A DNA stretch of 5,328 nucleotides, taken from contig CAZRQF010000066.1 in the NCBI GenBank assembly GCA_964602275.1, forward strand, positions 1 to 5,328, read 5' to 3'. How positions within the stretch are numbered: the stretch's first letter is position 1; every line of letters begins with the position of its first letter. Positions 4,807-5,328 of the stretch are shown here, piece after piece. The notes below the pieces were generated by a model. That model was not told the origin of the DNA, did no database searches, and was given only the letters and a program-made list of their open reading frames with translations. The translations under genes were made by a program, and so were the position numbers. The DNA is from RGIG6291 sp964602275. Lineage in GTDB: Bacteria > Bacillota > Clostridia > TANB77 > UBA1234.

Positions 4807-5328
4807 TTATTTTAACTCTATATAATCATGCTCACAAGCTCTTATAAGTCTATTCATTATTGCAAGTCCTATTCCTTCTGATTTCACGCCTTCTATTATA
4901 GCAACATCTGCATTATAGGTATCAATTTTTCTAAGTAATGAAAAAATATTATGCGAAATTTCTAATAAATTATTTTTACTTCCTATATCAAGGCAATCAA
5001 AATCTGCATATTTTTCTTTATTTTCTGTTGTTGCTAGTATTAAAGTCTTTTTATTCTTTTGGGCAATTTTTAATATCTCATTTATCATTTTTTCATTATC
5101 CTCACCATAAACCAATGTACAATGAGTAGTCGGAGCATAATGCCTATATTTCATTCCAGGAGATAAAACCTTATCGTTATTTGCTAACTGTCCCATTATG
5201 TTTTTATCAATTTGAACATTACTTACTACTTTTTCTATATCTTCTTTTGTTATTTTCCCAGGTCTAAGTATCCTAACTTCACTTCCAATTACTCTTACTA
5301 CAGTAGATTCAAGACCAATATCAGCTTC
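4807..5328 (-). CDS. ywlC: Threonylcarbamoyl-AMP synthase (Sua5/YwlC), C-terminal part, 5' end outside the window
   Basis: The frame is open from the window edge to TAA at 4807, giving 173 residues. They begin EADIGLESTVV and soon show 'ILRPGKIT', the end of the YrdC catalytic domain. The Sua5 linker follows (SPGMKYRHYAP, near 5140-5160), then the Sua5 C-terminal domain ending in 'GIGLAIMNRLIRAC'. The protein makes threonylcarbamoyl-AMP from threonine, bicarbonate and ATP for the t6A37 modification of ANN-decoding tRNAs. It is a long Sua5 form as in Bacillus YwlC, not the short TsaC. The ATG at 5196 is internal, not the start. This is a core gene and marks the host side of the right boundary. 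Its original terminator appears to be the hairpin now left beside the Nudix gene, so its mRNA likely extends into the cargo operon. Confidence 0.95.
   Translation of the reverse strand, partial: EADIGLESTVVRVIGSEVRILRPGKITKEDIEKVVSNVQIDKNIMGQLANNDKVLSPGMKYRHYAPTTHCTLVYGEDNEKMINEILKIAQKNKKTLILATTENKEKYADFDCLDIGSKNNLLEISHNIFSLLRKIDTYNADVAIIEGVKSEGIGLAIMNRLIRACEHDYIELK

Noticed and set aside
4938..5129. Plus-strand ORF of 63 codons
   Set aside because: Antisense to the conserved Sua5 C-terminal domain; Phe/Leu/Tyr-rich translation typical of a shadow frame.
1..5328. CRISPR array, tRNA/rRNA genes, insertion sequence, integrase
   Set aside because: Scanned by eye on both strands; no regularly spaced repeats, no cloverleaf or rRNA-like stretches, no transposase or recombinase frame.

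Overview
The window is AT-rich bacterial DNA, with mostly A/T third positions, AAGGAG-type ribosome binding sites, TAA stops, the standard code (TGG for Trp) and hairpin-plus-T-run terminators. It fits a low-GC Firmicute (Clostridia-like). The Sua5/YwlC protein with its C-terminal domain and the Nudix protein fit this, but the species cannot be named from sequence alone.

Layout. A Nudix hydrolase gene (+, 44-526) ends at a hairpin terminator (532-565). At the far end is the C-terminal part of the tRNA-modification gene sua5/ywlC (-, 4807 to the window edge). Between them lies a cargo of about 4.2 kb, bounded by a perfect 30-base direct repeat (538-567 and 4774-4803). The cargo holds a PHP phosphoesterase (+, 803-1654) that converges, at a bidirectional terminator (1659-1689), on a tight minus-strand gene string. 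In transcription order the string is: a 5'-truncated ORF of unknown function (4782-4471), a NADAR/YbiA-like protein (4444-3821), a nucleoside-diphosphate-kinase-like protein (3754-3098), a second PHP phosphoesterase (3094-2231), and a small P-loop nucleotide-kinase-like gene broken by one extra base (2226-1692).

Main observation. Collapsing the two repeat copies rebuilds a simple locus: Nudix and sua5 converging on one intact shared hairpin terminator. This looks like the empty site. Joining the two cargo ends through one repeat copy gives a circle of 4236 bp. In it PHP1 and the minus-strand genes diverge from a promoter region with overlapping -35 boxes (721-771) and converge on the 1659-1689 terminator. 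The cargo therefore looks like a circularly permuted cassette, opened inside or next to the first gene of its operon, with no recombinase of its own. In the present arrangement the right-hand repeat keeps only half of the hairpin. Transcription from sua5 should therefore run into the cargo operon.

How the genes may work together. PHP phosphoesterases, an NDK-fold protein, a P-loop kinase-like protein and a NADAR (NAD/ADP-ribose-related) protein all belong to nucleotide, NAD or ADP-ribose chemistry. A nucleotide- or ADP-ribose-processing (possibly defence or repair) cassette is a reasonable hypothesis, but nothing in the window proves it. The frameshifted kinase and the truncated first ORF suggest the cassette is decaying or was damaged on insertion.
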